Assembly (NCBI GenBank): GCA_003597935.1
Contig: QZJT01000022.1
Coordinates: forward strand, 1-41,110
Origin: Phycisphaerales bacterium
GTDB taxonomy: Bacteria; Planctomycetota; Phycisphaerae; UBA1845
Length of the DNA stretch: 41,110 bases
Direction of reading: 5' to 3'
Shown here: positions 33,230 to 41,110 of the stretch, piece after piece
Layout of the letters: each line of letters begins with the position of its first letter
Position numbering within the stretch: the stretch's first letter is position 1
The notes under the pieces: generated by a model
What the model was told of the DNA's origin: nothing
Database searches by the model: none
Seen by the model: only the letters and a program-made list of their open reading frames with translations
Made by a program: the position numbers and the translations under genes

Positions 33230-33239
33230 GTCCCAGCGG

Positions 33240-33872
33240 TCAGGCGTCTTTGGCGTGGACGGCGGCGTCACGAGCGCCCACGACCGCCTCATGGAGTTGG
33301 CGGCGCAGCTCCTCGACCTGGCAGCGGGCGCCGGCGATGGCGGCCGCGTCGTGCTCCCGTTCGGTCAGCGCGTCCAGCGCGTCCACCACGCGGCGAAGCG
33401 ACTGGCGATAGGCGTCCTCCCGTTGCTCCATCCGGTCCAGCGCCCGCCACATCAGGGCGTAGAAGTCTTTCAGCTCGTCGTGTCTGCGCAACGGGCGCCG
33501 GTCGGGACGGCGGCCCTCGGCCACGTGGGTGAGCATGCGCTCCATCACGTACAGCGGCCCGCAGATCCGGTGGGTGACGACCAGGCTCCACAGACACAGC
33601 CCCGCCGCCATCACCACGGCGAAGACCGCGGCGCAGACGATCATCACCAGGGTGTTCTCCCACACGCTGGTCACGTCCGGAAAGAGGACGCGGCGGCGGG
33701 CCTGCTGGTGCAGAATCCCGAAGAGCGTGCAACTCATCAGAGTGTAGATCATGAAGACGCCGCCGACGACGGTCAGCGTGTACTTCCACTGAAACGCCGG
33801 GTTGATCACCCGCAGCCTGCGGCGATTCCGGCCGTTGGCCCCGTGCGGATGGCGAATCTGGGAGTCGGACAT
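33240..33872 (-). CDS. Membrane protein with two helices and a HAMP-like domain
   Basis: I start at ATG 33872 (210 aa), although the frame is open to 34127 in non-coding-like sequence. After a basic N-terminus, helix 1 (about 28-48) and helix 2 (about 70-92) anchor the protein. A HAMP-like segment follows, THRICGPLYVMERMLTHVAE, then HDELKDFYALMWRALDRMEQ, and a C-terminal coiled-coil region (ALDALTEREHDAAAIAGARC...EELRRQLHEAV). There is no kinase or methyl-accepting signalling domain. It may be a stripped-down signalling adaptor of a type seen in planctomycetes. It is divergently transcribed from the TadG/vWA gene. Confidence 0.75.
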   Translation of the reverse strand: MSDSQIRHPHGANGRNRRRLRVINPAFQWKYTLTVVGGVFMIYTLMSCTLFGILHQQARRRVLFPDVTSVWENTLVMIVCAAVFAVVMAAGLCLWSLVVTHRICGPLYVMERMLTHVAEGRRPDRRPLRRHDELKDFYALMWRALDRMEQREDAYRQSLRRVVDALDALTEREHDAAAIAGARCQVEELRRQLHEAVVGARDAAVHAKDA

Positions 33873-34248
33873 GTCCAGCCTCGATTCTATGGAAACCGCG
33901 AACCGGCCGCCGGAAGCGCGCCGACCCGGCGCCGATCTGGGCGCGCTGCGCAAGGCGTGGTTCGCCTCTACACTCAAGAGGATACGATTCGTCCGCGTCG
34001 GGGGGGGCGGAGTTATCGGGGCCGGTCGATCCATGTATCCCCTCTGCCTGATTTCCCATGTCCGATTTGTCGCGGCTGGAGATGAATCGTATGGTTTCCT
34101 TGAAACGCCCACCGATGGGGCTTTCACGGCATGACCGCCTGCGCGCTCACCGGCGGATCCGGCGTCCGGCCGAGTCCGTCCGTTGCCGCGCGTCGACCCG
34201 CCGCGGCGGGTCCGAAGGCGGGCTGAACCTTGGCAGGGGAAAGAAAAG
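33873..34248. other. Divergent intergenic region between HAMP protein and TadG-like gene
   Basis: This 376-bp spacer must hold two promoters. TTCGCC and TACGAT, 16 bp apart near 33961-33988, are a weak candidate for the plus-strand gene. No gene or repeat family was seen. Inverted 9-mers (33982 and 34084) look like chance. Confidence 0.35.
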
Positions 34249-36030
34249 ATGCATCGCTATACCTTTCGACGCAGAAGGCGCGCCCCGGCGGACCCGCGCA
34301 GGCGCGGGGTCATCGCCGTCCTCCTCCTCATCCTGTTGCCGGTGATCGCGGGGTTCGCCGCGCTGACGGTGGACGTGGGCGTGATCTACAACTCGAGGAC
34401 GGACCTGCAGCGGGCGGCGGACGCGGCTGCCATGGCGGCGGCGCTGGCCCTGTCCGACAACCAGTTCTCGTCCGATCCGCTCGAACTGGCGCGGCAGGAG
34501 GCCCTGAGCATCATCTCGCAGAACCCGGTGCTGGGCGAGCAGGTCACGCTGGACGCGTCCACCGATATCGTGTTCGGCCGCGGCAACTTCGACCCCACCA
34601 CCAGCACCTACTCGTTCGTCGCCTCCGAGGTGCTCCCGGACGCGGTGCGCATCATCGTCCGCAAGACCGACACTTCCGCCAACGGCCCGCTGAACCTGTA
34701 TTTCGCCGGCATCTTCGGCCACAACACGACCAACGTCTCGGCTTCGGCCGCGGCCGCGATCACGCCGCGCGACATGGTGGTGGTCTCCGACATCTCCGGG
34801 TCGCTCAAGTTCGACAGCCTGCTGGCCTACTGGCCGACACGCACCATTAACAACTGGGAGGTATGGGACGCCATTCCGGGCGGCTCCGACGACATCGAGG
34901 GGATCAGCCTGTGGGCGGACGACGAGCTGCTCGGCGACCCGGCCCAGTCGGCCGGTCCCGCCTGGGGATACTTCAAACGGTTGGGTTACGGCGATGACCT
35001 CAACGCCGACGGATACCTCCCGTCCGCCGACGGCGGGATGGTCCAGTTGCGCTACAACTTCACGTGGAATGACGCCGACCTTACCGCCACCCTGGGCGAG
35101 CGCGGTTACAGCGCCGCGGAGATCGACGCCATCAATCACCCCTACAACGAAAACTACTACGACAACCGGGTGGCGGTGGCTCTGGGCATGGCCGACTGGC
35201 ACAGCGGCATGGCCGGCGGGCGGTGGGAGGCCGAGGGCGTCGACCCCGGGGACGCCGGCAACGGCAACGTCGTCATCGGCGACGGCGAGGTGGTCTTCAA
35301 CGCCGCCATCCTCGGCCACCCGATGTCCACCTCCGCCAACATCTGGCGCAACTACGCGAGCTTCATGAAGAGTTCGTCCCGCGGCAGCTTCCGCTGGCGC
35401 TACGGCGTCAAGACCTGGACGGACTACATGATCAACCAGCGGGTCGAGGCCGACGCCGACACGTTCCGCGACACGCCCCTGCAGCCCATGCAGGCCATCA
35501 AGGACGCCATCGCCTTCATGGCGGAGATGCTGTGGGAACGCCAGACTGCCGACCAGATGGCCCTGATGACCTACAGCAACGGCGGGCTCCACCAGATCGA
35601 CCTGACGCACAGCTTCCTGGAGGTCCGCGACAGCCTGGACTCGATGATCCCTTCCGGCGCCACCAACATGGGCGAGGGGCTGGAACTGGCGATCGAGGAG
35701 TTGCAGAGCCCGCGGCACCGGCCGCTGATGCGCAAGGTCATCGTGCTGATCACGGACGGCATCGCCAACGTGGACCGGTGGGGCAACTACTCGACCTATG
35801 GCGGCCGGCAGTACGCCCTCGAAGAGGCCCAGGAGGCTGCCGACCTGGAGTATCAGATCATCACCGTTTCGGTCGGCCAGGGCGCCGACCAGAGCATCAT
35901 GGAGGAAATCGCCACGATCGGCCACGGCGACCACTTCCACGTCGAAGGCTCGATGGAGGAGTACACCGCCGATCTGATCAACGTCTTCACCCAGATCGGC
36001 GGCCGCAACGTGGTCGACCTGATCGAATAG
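34249..36030 (+). CDS. TadG-like pilus-associated protein with von Willebrand factor A domain
   Basis: ATG 34249 follows AGGGGA; the frame is open to 34183. The 593-aa product starts with a basic stretch, then RRRGVIAVLLLILLPVIAGF and VDVGVIYNSRTDLQRAADAA. This is the hallmark TadE/TadG single-helix N-terminus of Flp pilus-associated proteins. A vWA domain follows, with MIDAS motif DISGS (181-185), GATNMGEG and the late Asp503 in ITDGIAN. An insert of over 200 residues separates DISGS from the rest of the domain. The protein is membrane-anchored with its bulk outside. No pilin or secretion ATPase adjoins it, although a CpaE-like gene lies at 10501. It is therefore an isolated member rather than part of a full tad locus. 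Confidence 0.83.
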   Translation: MHRYTFRRRRRAPADPRRRGVIAVLLLILLPVIAGFAALTVDVGVIYNSRTDLQRAADAAAMAAALALSDNQFSSDPLELARQEALSIISQNPVLGEQVTLDASTDIVFGRGNFDPTTSTYSFVASEVLPDAVRIIVRKTDTSANGPLNLYFAGIFGHNTTNVSASAAAAITPRDMVVVSDISGSLKFDSLLAYWPTRTINNWEVWDAIPGGSDDIEGISLWADDELLGDPAQSAGPAWGYFKRLGYGDDLNADGYLPSADGGMVQLRYNFTWNDADLTATLGERGYSAAEIDAINHPYNENYYDNRVAVALGMADWHSGMAGGRWEAEGVDPGDAGNGNVVIGDGEVVFNAAILGHPMSTSANIWRNYASFMKSSSRGSFRWRYGVKTWTDYMINQRVEADADTFRDTPLQPMQAIKDAIAFMAEMLWERQTADQMALMTYSNGGLHQIDLTHSFLEVRDSLDSMIPSGATNMGEGLELAIEELQSPRHRPLMRKVIVLITDGIANVDRWGNYSTYGGRQYALEEAQEAADLEYQIITVSVGQGADQSIMEEIATIGHGDHFHVEGSMEEYTADLINVFTQIGGRNVVDLIE

Positions 36031-36060
36031 CGGTCAGCACCCACAGCCCACGGCCGCGAC

Positions 36061-36095
36061 GACCGGCACGGCGCCACCCGGCGGCCGTGCCGGTC
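36061..36095 (+). terminator. 12-bp perfect inverted repeat after the TadG-like gene
   Basis: GACCGGCACGGC (36061-36072) pairs with GCCGTGCCGGTC (36084-36095) across an 11-nt loop, 30 bp after the stop codon. No T-run follows, so it is terminator-like by position only. Confidence 0.45.
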
Positions 36096-36249
36096 TCGCC
36101 GGGTGAATGGAGCGCGTCGCGCGGGGGGGGGAGCACAGGATGAGAGAACGGGCACGGCCGGAGTCTGTTCGCGGGGCAACGGAACCCGCGGACGGCGGCA
36201 TGGCGCTGGCTTTGCCCGCACCCGGAAGCGGCTCGTCGATGGGTCTGTG

Positions 36250-36411
36250 ACGGAGTCGGCGGCTCCCCTGAGCGAGCCGCGTGGCTCCTGCCTGCCGGCA
36301 GGTCAGCCCGGGCGGAGTTTCCCCGCGAGTGCAGTTTCAAACCGTGGATGCCTTTCCCCGTTGCCGCCAGGCTGGAGCCAGGCGGTCCCAGGGATGCTCG
36401 CCGATTCCGTT
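36250..36411. repeat. Dispersed ~160-bp element with GGAATCGGCG-type inverted ends, copy B
   Basis: The left end ACGGAGTCGGCG and right end CGCCGATTCCGT are inverted with one mismatch. Read on the minus strand, the interior (GGGACCGCCTGGCTCCAGCC, then TGGCGGCA and GCACTCGC) matches 40846-40993 block by block. It lies in the spacer between the convergent TadG and type-3 repeat genes. No transposase is present. Confidence 0.65.
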
Positions 36412-36483
36412 ACGCGCCCACACCGAACCGAGTTGCAAACGCAGGTGGACTGCGGCTGAGTGGGCGTTGCGGCCCGGTTGCGC

Positions 36484-36527
36484 GCAAGAAACAAGACCCC
36501 CGGCCGGCGCCGATCCGACCGGGGGCC
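36484..36527 (-). terminator. Probable terminator of the type-3 repeat gene
   Basis: CCCCCGG (36497-36503) pairs with CCGGGGG (36519-36525), with additional inner pairs. On the minus strand the stem is followed by a T-rich stretch (TCTTGTTTCTTG), about 25 bp after the stop of the 36551-38794 gene. Confidence 0.65.
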
Positions 36528-36550
36528 TTCCTTACGCGTAGCCGGCGCCG

Positions 36551-38794
36551 TTAAGGCGTCAGGAAGTCCAGCAGCGCGACGATGTCGGCCGCCTGATCGG
36601 CGATGTCCTGCTGGTCGGGCCCTGGCAACATGGCGTCCGGTGGCGGCGACTGACCGTCGACAAGCTTGTGGAGCCGCTCCAGCACGAACTGCGCGAGCTG
36701 GAGGTTGCCGGCCCGCACGCGGTTGGCAGCCGCCAGGGCGCGGATGGTCAGCCCCGCACGGCGGATCGACCGGACGATGTTGTTCGGACCGACGAACTGG
36801 CTGAGGTTGGTGGTGATGATGTCGTTCGCGAGCGACTCAGCCGCCTGAGCGATGTACTCGACGTTGCCTCCCGGATCCGTCGGGAACGGGTCGACATCGT
36901 CGGGGATCAGATCGTCGTCCGTGTCGGCATCGCACTCTTCGGTGCCGATGTTGCTGATCTCGTCGCCATCCAACAGACTGTCGCCGTCCGAGTCGGGGTT
37001 GAGCGGGTCGGGGCATCCGGTGCCGGCGGCGATGCCGACTTCCGTGCCGTCGCTGACGCCATCGTCATCGGTGTCGGCGTTGAAGGGGTTGGTGCCGATC
37101 GCGGCCTCCTCGTCGGCGCAGAGGAGGTCATCGTCGGCATCGTTGTCCGCGTCCAGCGGACATTCGTCGCAAGCGTTGCCCAGCCCGTCCGCGTCGGCAT
37201 CCTCCTGACCCGGGTTGGCATCGTTGACGCAGTTGTCACACGCATCGCCGACGCCGTCAGCGTCGGCATCGGCCTGACCGGCGTTGACGACGTTGACGCA
37301 GTTGTCACACGCGTCGCCGACACCGTCAGCGTCGGCATCCTGCTGGAGCGGATTGGCGCTGGCCGGGCAGTTGTCGACGCCGTCGCAGACGCCGTCGCTG
37401 TCCGAATCGATTTCGACGACACCGCACCCGCACACGCCGGGCGAAGTCTTGTTCGCGTCGAACGGGCAGCCGTCGATGCAGTTTTCCGTCCCGTCGCCGT
37501 CGCTGTCTACGTCAGGGACGCCGCAACCGCACACGCCCGGGGCCGTCTTGCCGGGGTCCGCCGGGCAGCCGTCGATGCAGTCTTCGGTTCCATCGCCATC
37601 TGTGTCGATGTCCGGGACGCCGCAACCGCACACGCCGGGCGCCGTCTTGTTCACATCGAACGGGCAGCCGTCGTTGCAGTCCTCCGTTCCGTCGCCGTCG
37701 CTGTCCGCGTCGGACACGCCGCAACCGCAGATGCCCGGCGATGTCTTACCCGGGTCGGCCGGGCACCCATCACAGAGATCGCCCGTACCGTCGCCGTCGG
37801 CATCGCTCTGATCGGCGTTGGCGATCAGGGGGCAGTTGTCCACGTCGCCGCAGACGCCGTCGCCGTCGAAGTCATTGTCGGCGTCGAACGGACAAACGTC
37901 GCAGGCGTTTCCAGCGCCGTCCGAGTCGCTGTCCGTCTGGGCGAAGTTTGCAACTAGCGGACAGTTGTCGACACCGTCGCATACTCCGTCCCCGTCGCCA
38001 TCGGCATCGTTGGGGACCGCGTTGGGGGCGGAGAGGGCGAACGCGTACTTGATCAGGTTGTCCGTCGCGTCCGCCATCGACCCGGCGCCGGAGCCTCCGA
38101 AGAGGATCGAGGTCACAATCACCTCACCTTTGTTGGTGCCCCAGGGATAGACGACGAAGGACGGGCCGTCCGCGTTGCTCATCAGCACGGTCGCGGCAGG
38201 GGGCAGGAAGGTGATGATGCCCGCGTCGGTCGGCCCCCACGACGCGAAATCCAACGTGTCCAGCGGAACGCCGAGGAAGCCCGTCCCGTCGATGAACGAC
38301 GGGCACGCCGACGACGGGATGATCACTTCCGAGTCGTGCGATCCGCCGGATCCGGATCTGGAATAGCCGGCGCCACCCGGCGCCAGGGGCGCCCAGCCGC
38401 TGACGACGGTGGTCCCGGCGATGATGACCAGCGTCCCGCCGCCCTTGACGTACAAGTCGAGACTGCCGCCCACGTTCGTGGCCGCCTCGAGCTGCGCCTG
38501 CTGAGTCGTCGTGTTCAGGTTGGGGTTGGTCCAGATCACTCTGAAGTTCGCCAGGTCCGCACTGGTTCCCATGGCGGAAATCGACCGCGTCTCCACCGTG
38601 AAGCCCAGCGACGTACCCAGGGTCGTAGCCCGGTTCAGGTTGTACGTCGTGCTGCCGTCCAGGCTCATCAGGATCTTGGATTGGGCCGCCGCTATTCGCG
38701 GCGCCGCCAGCGCGCCCAGGACGACTGCGACTGCGAAAAGAGCACCGCGCCCGCTCGCGAGTGTACACCGACTGCGTACAGCATCCTTCGTCAT
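36551..38794 (-). CDS. Secreted protein with thrombospondin type-3 calcium-binding repeats
   Basis: ATG 38794 has GGGAGA eight bases upstream, and a promoter is visible at 38862-38891. The product is 747 aa. After a signal peptide (to about IAAAQ, residue 38), residues about 39-255 form an alpha/beta domain of ThuA- or DUF4350-like look (VIWTNPNLNTT, YVKGGGTLVIIAG). Residues about 260-640 are Asp- and Cys-rich repeats of the type DADGDGVGDACDNC and GKTAPGVCGCGV, the thrombospondin type-3 pattern that binds many Ca2+ ions. The last about 100 residues are helical (YIAQAAESLANDII, LERLHKLVDGQ), reminiscent of C-terminal helical modules in planctomycete surface proteins. A large extracellular adhesion or matrix protein is likely. 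Confidence 0.83.
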   Translation of the reverse strand: MTKDAVRSRCTLASGRGALFAVAVVLGALAAPRIAAAQSKILMSLDGSTTYNLNRATTLGTSLGFTVETRSISAMGTSADLANFRVIWTNPNLNTTTQQAQLEAATNVGGSLDLYVKGGGTLVIIAGTTVVSGWAPLAPGGAGYSRSGSGGSHDSEVIIPSSACPSFIDGTGFLGVPLDTLDFASWGPTDAGIITFLPPAATVLMSNADGPSFVVYPWGTNKGEVIVTSILFGGSGAGSMADATDNLIKYAFALSAPNAVPNDADGDGDGVCDGVDNCPLVANFAQTDSDSDGAGNACDVCPFDADNDFDGDGVCGDVDNCPLIANADQSDADGDGTGDLCDGCPADPGKTSPGICGCGVSDADSDGDGTEDCNDGCPFDVNKTAPGVCGCGVPDIDTDGDGTEDCIDGCPADPGKTAPGVCGCGVPDVDSDGDGTENCIDGCPFDANKTSPGVCGCGVVEIDSDSDGVCDGVDNCPASANPLQQDADADGVGDACDNCVNVVNAGQADADADGVGDACDNCVNDANPGQEDADADGLGNACDECPLDADNDADDDLLCADEEAAIGTNPFNADTDDDGVSDGTEVGIAAGTGCPDPLNPDSDGDSLLDGDEISNIGTEECDADTDDDLIPDDVDPFPTDPGGNVEYIAQAAESLANDIITTNLSQFVGPNNIVRSIRRAGLTIRALAAANRVRAGNLQLAQFVLERLHKLVDGQSPPPDAMLPGPDQQDIADQAADIVALLDFLTP

Positions 38795-39177
38795 GTTCTG
38801 TCTCCCACCAGGCTAGAGAGGAAGGGTCGTGGAGCAATCCACGTCCGGACCGACGGGACGTATTCTACCTGAAGCAGTCGAAGCATTGCAATGGAGAGCA
38901 GCTACAGTATTGAGTGCATTTCGGCGCAGCAGCGGCTGTGTACGGTCGGCGGGGCAGAGCGCATCGTGCAACGCACGAATCGCGCGCGTGGACGGCCGGG
39001 GGGGAACGACCACCGGTCCTGGGAGCAGGCGGCGCCCGGCGGGCGACAACGACGCGTGAGTATCACACAGCGCGACATGAGGTCATCGCCTGAGCGGGAC
39101 GTCCGCGCAGGTGGGTCTTCACGCTCGGCAGGAAAGCGCCGGCAGATCGCCGCAGGCGACGCAGCGGACGCGCCGGA
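38795..39177. other. Spacer between two minus-strand genes, 383 bp
   Basis: Apart from the promoter at 38862-38891 I see nothing supported here. The open frames look like shadows, and no repeat family member or terminator for the upstream beta-helix gene was found. Confidence 0.4.
38862..38891 (-). promoter_or_regulatory. Sigma-70-like promoter of the type-3 repeat gene
   Basis: On the minus strand, TTGCAA (38886-38891) and TAGAAT (38862-38867) are separated by 18 bp. The predicted start is near 38855, about 60 nt upstream of ATG 38794. The same TAGAAT and 18-bp spacing occur at the Cys-rich gene. Confidence 0.55.
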
Positions 39178-40614
39178 TCACTCGCAGGAGACGCCTCTGC
39201 ACCAATCCTGGCAGGATTCGATGCAGGTCTCGCGCGCTTCGGGCACGTTCTTCCACACCGCCCTGGCCGATCCATTGCGGTTGGTGAAGATCAGCCGCGG
39301 CTGGCCGCCGTCCAGCAGCAGCGTCAGCGCCGTCTGCGGCTCCAGCCGCGAGCGGACCACGGCCTTGACTCTCCACGGCGGAGCGCCGCCCTTGCAGCGC
39401 GTCTTGAGCTTGCGGATCGCGTCGCAGTTCAGCCCGCCGCCGGATAGGGCGTGATGGTACCCCAGGTCCACCGTCCCAGCGTCCGGCCGTTCGTCCGTCC
39501 GCGTCGTCCGGCCGGAAAGCCCGCGGTTTTCCGCGCTGTCGCTGCCGGCGTCGATGCACGGGCTGTCCTGCGGCTGGCCCGCCTGGCGGTGGGACAGGTA
39601 ATGCCCCCCAGCCGGTCCGTCCACGAAGCGCGGATCTTCGTCCAGGTTGCCCTCGCCCTGCCAGCCGCCCTGAACGTCGCTGTAAGTGACCCTGGGCGCC
39701 CCCCCGGCCACGAATATCTGCTCGGGGAGGTTGTCCCACAGGATCGAGTCGGAGACGGTCAACTCGGCGTTGGTGTACACCCCGCCCCCGGTGGCCTCGG
39801 AGACGTTGTCCGCGATGGTGGTGTTCCACACCTCGGCGCTGGCGCCGTTGACGACGATCAGTCCGCCCCCGTAAAGCGTGCCGCGGTTACCGGCGATGAG
39901 GCAGTTGTCCAGAACGGCGCGGGCGCCGTTGATCTGCACGCCGCCGCCGTTGCCGGCGAATCCCATGGCCGTGTTGTCGGTGATGACGCACCCCTCCAGG
40001 CGGATCAGCCCGCCCTGCACGGCCGCCACGCCGCCGGCGCCGATGATGTCGGTGCGGTTGCCGCTGATCTGCGTGTCCACGACGCGCGGGCTGGCGTTTT
40101 TGCTGTAGATGCCGCCGCCCACGCCCGCCAGGTTGTTGCGGATGGTGCAGCGCTCGATCAGCGGAGCGGCGCCGTTGCTGCACTGCAACCCTCCGCCGGA
40201 CAGACCCGCCCAGTTGTTCTCCAGGGTGCAGCCCACGATGGTGGGGCTGGCGCCGTCGATGACCAGCGACCCTCCCTCGACGTAACTGGCGCCGGTGAGC
40301 GTGAACCCCTCGACACGGGCGTCGGGGGTCTCCCGCGAGTTGAACACGAAGGCCGAGCCGTTGCGCTGCGGGTCGATGGTACACGCGGCCGGGCCGTTCT
40401 CGCTGCGCACGGTGATCGCCTTGCCGCGGAAGTTCAGGTTGGTGTTCCGCGAGCCGCGATACACGCCGTCCGCCACCAGCACCACGTCGCCGTTACTGGC
40501 CGCGTCGATCGCCATCTGGATCGCCGGATAGTCGCCGGGAACGCGGATCGTGTCCGCGTCCGCGGCCGTCGCCGCACACGCCAGCACCCAGGCTGCCAGC
40601 CACGCTCTCGTCAT
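39178..40614 (-). CDS. Secreted right-handed parallel beta-helix protein
   Basis: ATG 40614 has GAGGG upstream; the frame is open to 40797 through a repeat, and the in-frame upstream residues are repeat-derived. The product is 478 aa. A signal peptide (to about ADA, residue 20) precedes TIRVPGDYPAIQMAIDAASN, a start typical of NosD/pectate-lyase-fold proteins. About ten coils follow with pattern PTIVGCTLENNWAGLSGGGL and TISGN-like asparagine turns. No catalytic set for pectate lyase is evident. A C-terminal module from about residue 395 (LNCDAIRKLKTRCKGG...DGGQPRLIFTNRNGSARAVW) ends in a Cys-rich tail (CIESCQDWCRGVSCE). It is probably extracellular; the ligand or substrate is unknown. Confidence 0.82.
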   Translation of the reverse strand: MTRAWLAAWVLACAATAADADTIRVPGDYPAIQMAIDAASNGDVVLVADGVYRGSRNTNLNFRGKAITVRSENGPAACTIDPQRNGSAFVFNSRETPDARVEGFTLTGASYVEGGSLVIDGASPTIVGCTLENNWAGLSGGGLQCSNGAAPLIERCTIRNNLAGVGGGIYSKNASPRVVDTQISGNRTDIIGAGGVAAVQGGLIRLEGCVITDNTAMGFAGNGGGVQINGARAVLDNCLIAGNRGTLYGGGLIVVNGASAEVWNTTIADNVSEATGGGVYTNAELTVSDSILWDNLPEQIFVAGGAPRVTYSDVQGGWQGEGNLDEDPRFVDGPAGGHYLSHRQAGQPQDSPCIDAGSDSAENRGLSGRTTRTDERPDAGTVDLGYHHALSGGGLNCDAIRKLKTRCKGGAPPWRVKAVVRSRLEPQTALTLLLDGGQPRLIFTNRNGSARAVWKNVPEARETCIESCQDWCRGVSCE

Positions 40615-40845
40615 CGCTTTTCCCTCACAGACGAAGGTCAGCGCTCCCCGCGCCAACGCCGGCAATAGGCTTTGCGCCTTTCCCCGCAGACGAAGGCCGG
40701 AGAGCCGCGGATGGACGCAGGTCAACGCGGACAGGACGTATCCCCTGCTCACGAAGGCAGGGAGTGCCTGCCACGCCCTTCGATTGTATCGAACCACGGT
40801 CGCCGCCCCAAGCGCCGCTCGCCCGCCTTGCGGACGCGGGTGTGC

Positions 40846-40993
40846 GATGGAATCGGCGGGCGCCTCTGAGACCGCCTGGCTACAGCCTGGCGGCAGGGCA
40901 AAAAGGCGTTCGCGTGTTGAGACCGCACTCGCTGGGCGGCTCCGCGCGGCTTCAAGCCCCGCGGCTCGCCGAACGTCTTCCGCCGATTCCGTC
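40846..40993. repeat. Dispersed ~150-bp element with GGAATCGGCG-type inverted ends, copy C
   Basis: The left end GATGGAATCGGCGG and right end CCGCCGATTCCGTC are inverted with one mismatch. Inside are a CCGCCTGGCT/AGCCTGGCGG hairpin, GACCGCACTCGCTGG, and then GCTTCAAGCC and GCGGCTCGCC. The last two link this family to the EPRASARA-type repeats elsewhere in the window. It matches the reverse complement of 36250-36411. Confidence 0.7.
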
Positions 40994-41104
40994 TCGCACC
41001 GGTGGACGCCCGCCTCGTTGTACTACACATCTCCGCCCCGCTCGTGGTAGAGTGGGGGCGGATTGACGGGTCCACGGATGGTCCCGACGGTTGGGAGTTG
41101 AGTC

Positions 41105-41110
41105 AAGGAG
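41105..41110 (+). promoter_or_regulatory. Possible ribosome-binding site of a gene just beyond the window
   Basis: The window ends in AAGGAG, a strong Shine-Dalgarno match, so a plus-strand gene may begin within the next ten or so bases. It could also be chance. Confidence 0.3.

Larger units (their letters stand above)
32807..33239. other. Intergenic region with promoter and dispersed-repeat fragments
   Basis: Upstream of the Cys-rich gene this 433-bp spacer carries its probable promoter (32955-32984). At 33117-33229 lie two adjacent fragments of the GGCTCGCC..CCGATTCCGTC repeat family: GCGGCTCGCT...CCGATACCGTC and GCGGCTCGCT...CCGATTCCGTC. No gene was found. Confidence 0.5.
36031..36550. 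other. Convergent spacer, 520 bp
   Basis: This spacer contains the hairpin at 36061-36095, the dispersed element at 36250-36411 and the minus-strand terminator at 36484-36527. No gene is supported; the open frames here follow the repeat. Confidence 0.5.
40615..41110. other. Terminal spacer with dispersed repeats
   Basis: No gene was found. The region contains a GCCGCGGATGGACGCAGGTC-type repeat (about 40699-40727), a weak minus-strand promoter candidate (TTGGGG 40806-40811 and TACAAT 40783-40788) for the beta-helix gene, and the element at 40846-40993. Confidence 0.45.

Noticed and set aside
33982-34092. Inverted 9-mers ATACGATTC and GAATCGTAT
   Set aside because: They are 93 bp apart, and a match of this length is expected by chance in a spacer of this size.
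36900-38010. Repetitive DNA considered as a non-coding repeat locus
   Set aside because: The periodicity is that of calcium-binding type-3 repeats in one intact reading frame with signal peptide, promoter and terminator.

Overview
The window is GC-rich chromosomal DNA with no rRNA, tRNA, CRISPR array or insertion-sequence transposase that I can see. Gene content points to a member of the Planctomycetota, possibly an uncultured Phycisphaerae-like lineage: excisionase-HTH/PTS-EIIA fusion proteins, secreted six-cysteine repeat proteins, several secreted propeller and beta-helix proteins, giant multihaem cytochromes with NHL propellers, and heavy loading with short dispersed repeats. This assignment is an inference; no marker gene was searched.

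Layout. 1-811: end of mutL. 812-5.9 kb: a lipoprotein of the alkaline phosphatase superfamily (-), then an HD-GYP phosphodiesterase and a degenerate HD-GYP partner (+). 5.9-9.2 kb: three secreted or surface proteins (-). 9.2-10.5 kb: non-coding, with an 8-bp tandem array. 10.5-11.7 kb: a CpaE/TadZ-like ATPase (+). 11.8-21.0 kb: a five-gene minus-strand cluster made of an NHL-propeller lipoprotein, an octahaem cytochrome, a multihaem/cytochrome b membrane protein, a membrane-anchored trihaem cytochrome and a 20-haem NHL cytochrome. 21.3-31.7 kb: a divergent plus-strand operon with two HTH-EIIA regulators, hyfB, hyfC, hyfE and hyfF homologues, a large subunit that has lost the nickel cysteines, a small unknown protein, a ferredoxin/NuoB-like fusion and a third HTH-EIIA regulator. 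31.7-41.1 kb: a Cys-rich repeat protein, a HAMP-type membrane protein, a TadG/vWA protein, a thrombospondin type-3 repeat protein and a beta-helix protein.

Main result. The 21.3-31.7 kb operon encodes an energy-converting-hydrogenase-related (Ehr-type) complex, not a hydrogenase. The membrane subunits keep their ion-pumping residues and the small subunit keeps its Fe-S cysteines, but both CxxC pairs for NiFe are missing from the large subunit. It is bracketed by three HTH-EIIA proteins and diverges from a cytochrome cluster with 35 canonical CXXCH sites and up to 39 haem sites. The shared 355-bp intergenic region holds three TGGACA direct repeats at exact 10-bp spacing and a TTCTA/TAGAA inverted repeat. 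A working model is one co-regulated membrane redox module, ion-translocating complex to quinone pool to cytochrome b to multihaem conduit, under phosphorylation-responsive control. The linkage is inferred from layout only.

Second theme. Two related families of small dispersed repeats invade genes and spacers. One has a GCGCGGGCTGAAGCCCGC core and is translated in frame as EPRASARA or RGLKPAAR. It forms MITE-like inverted pairs inside, and across the start of, the 20-haem gene. A longer family of about 150-160 bp has GGAATCGGCG-type inverted ends.
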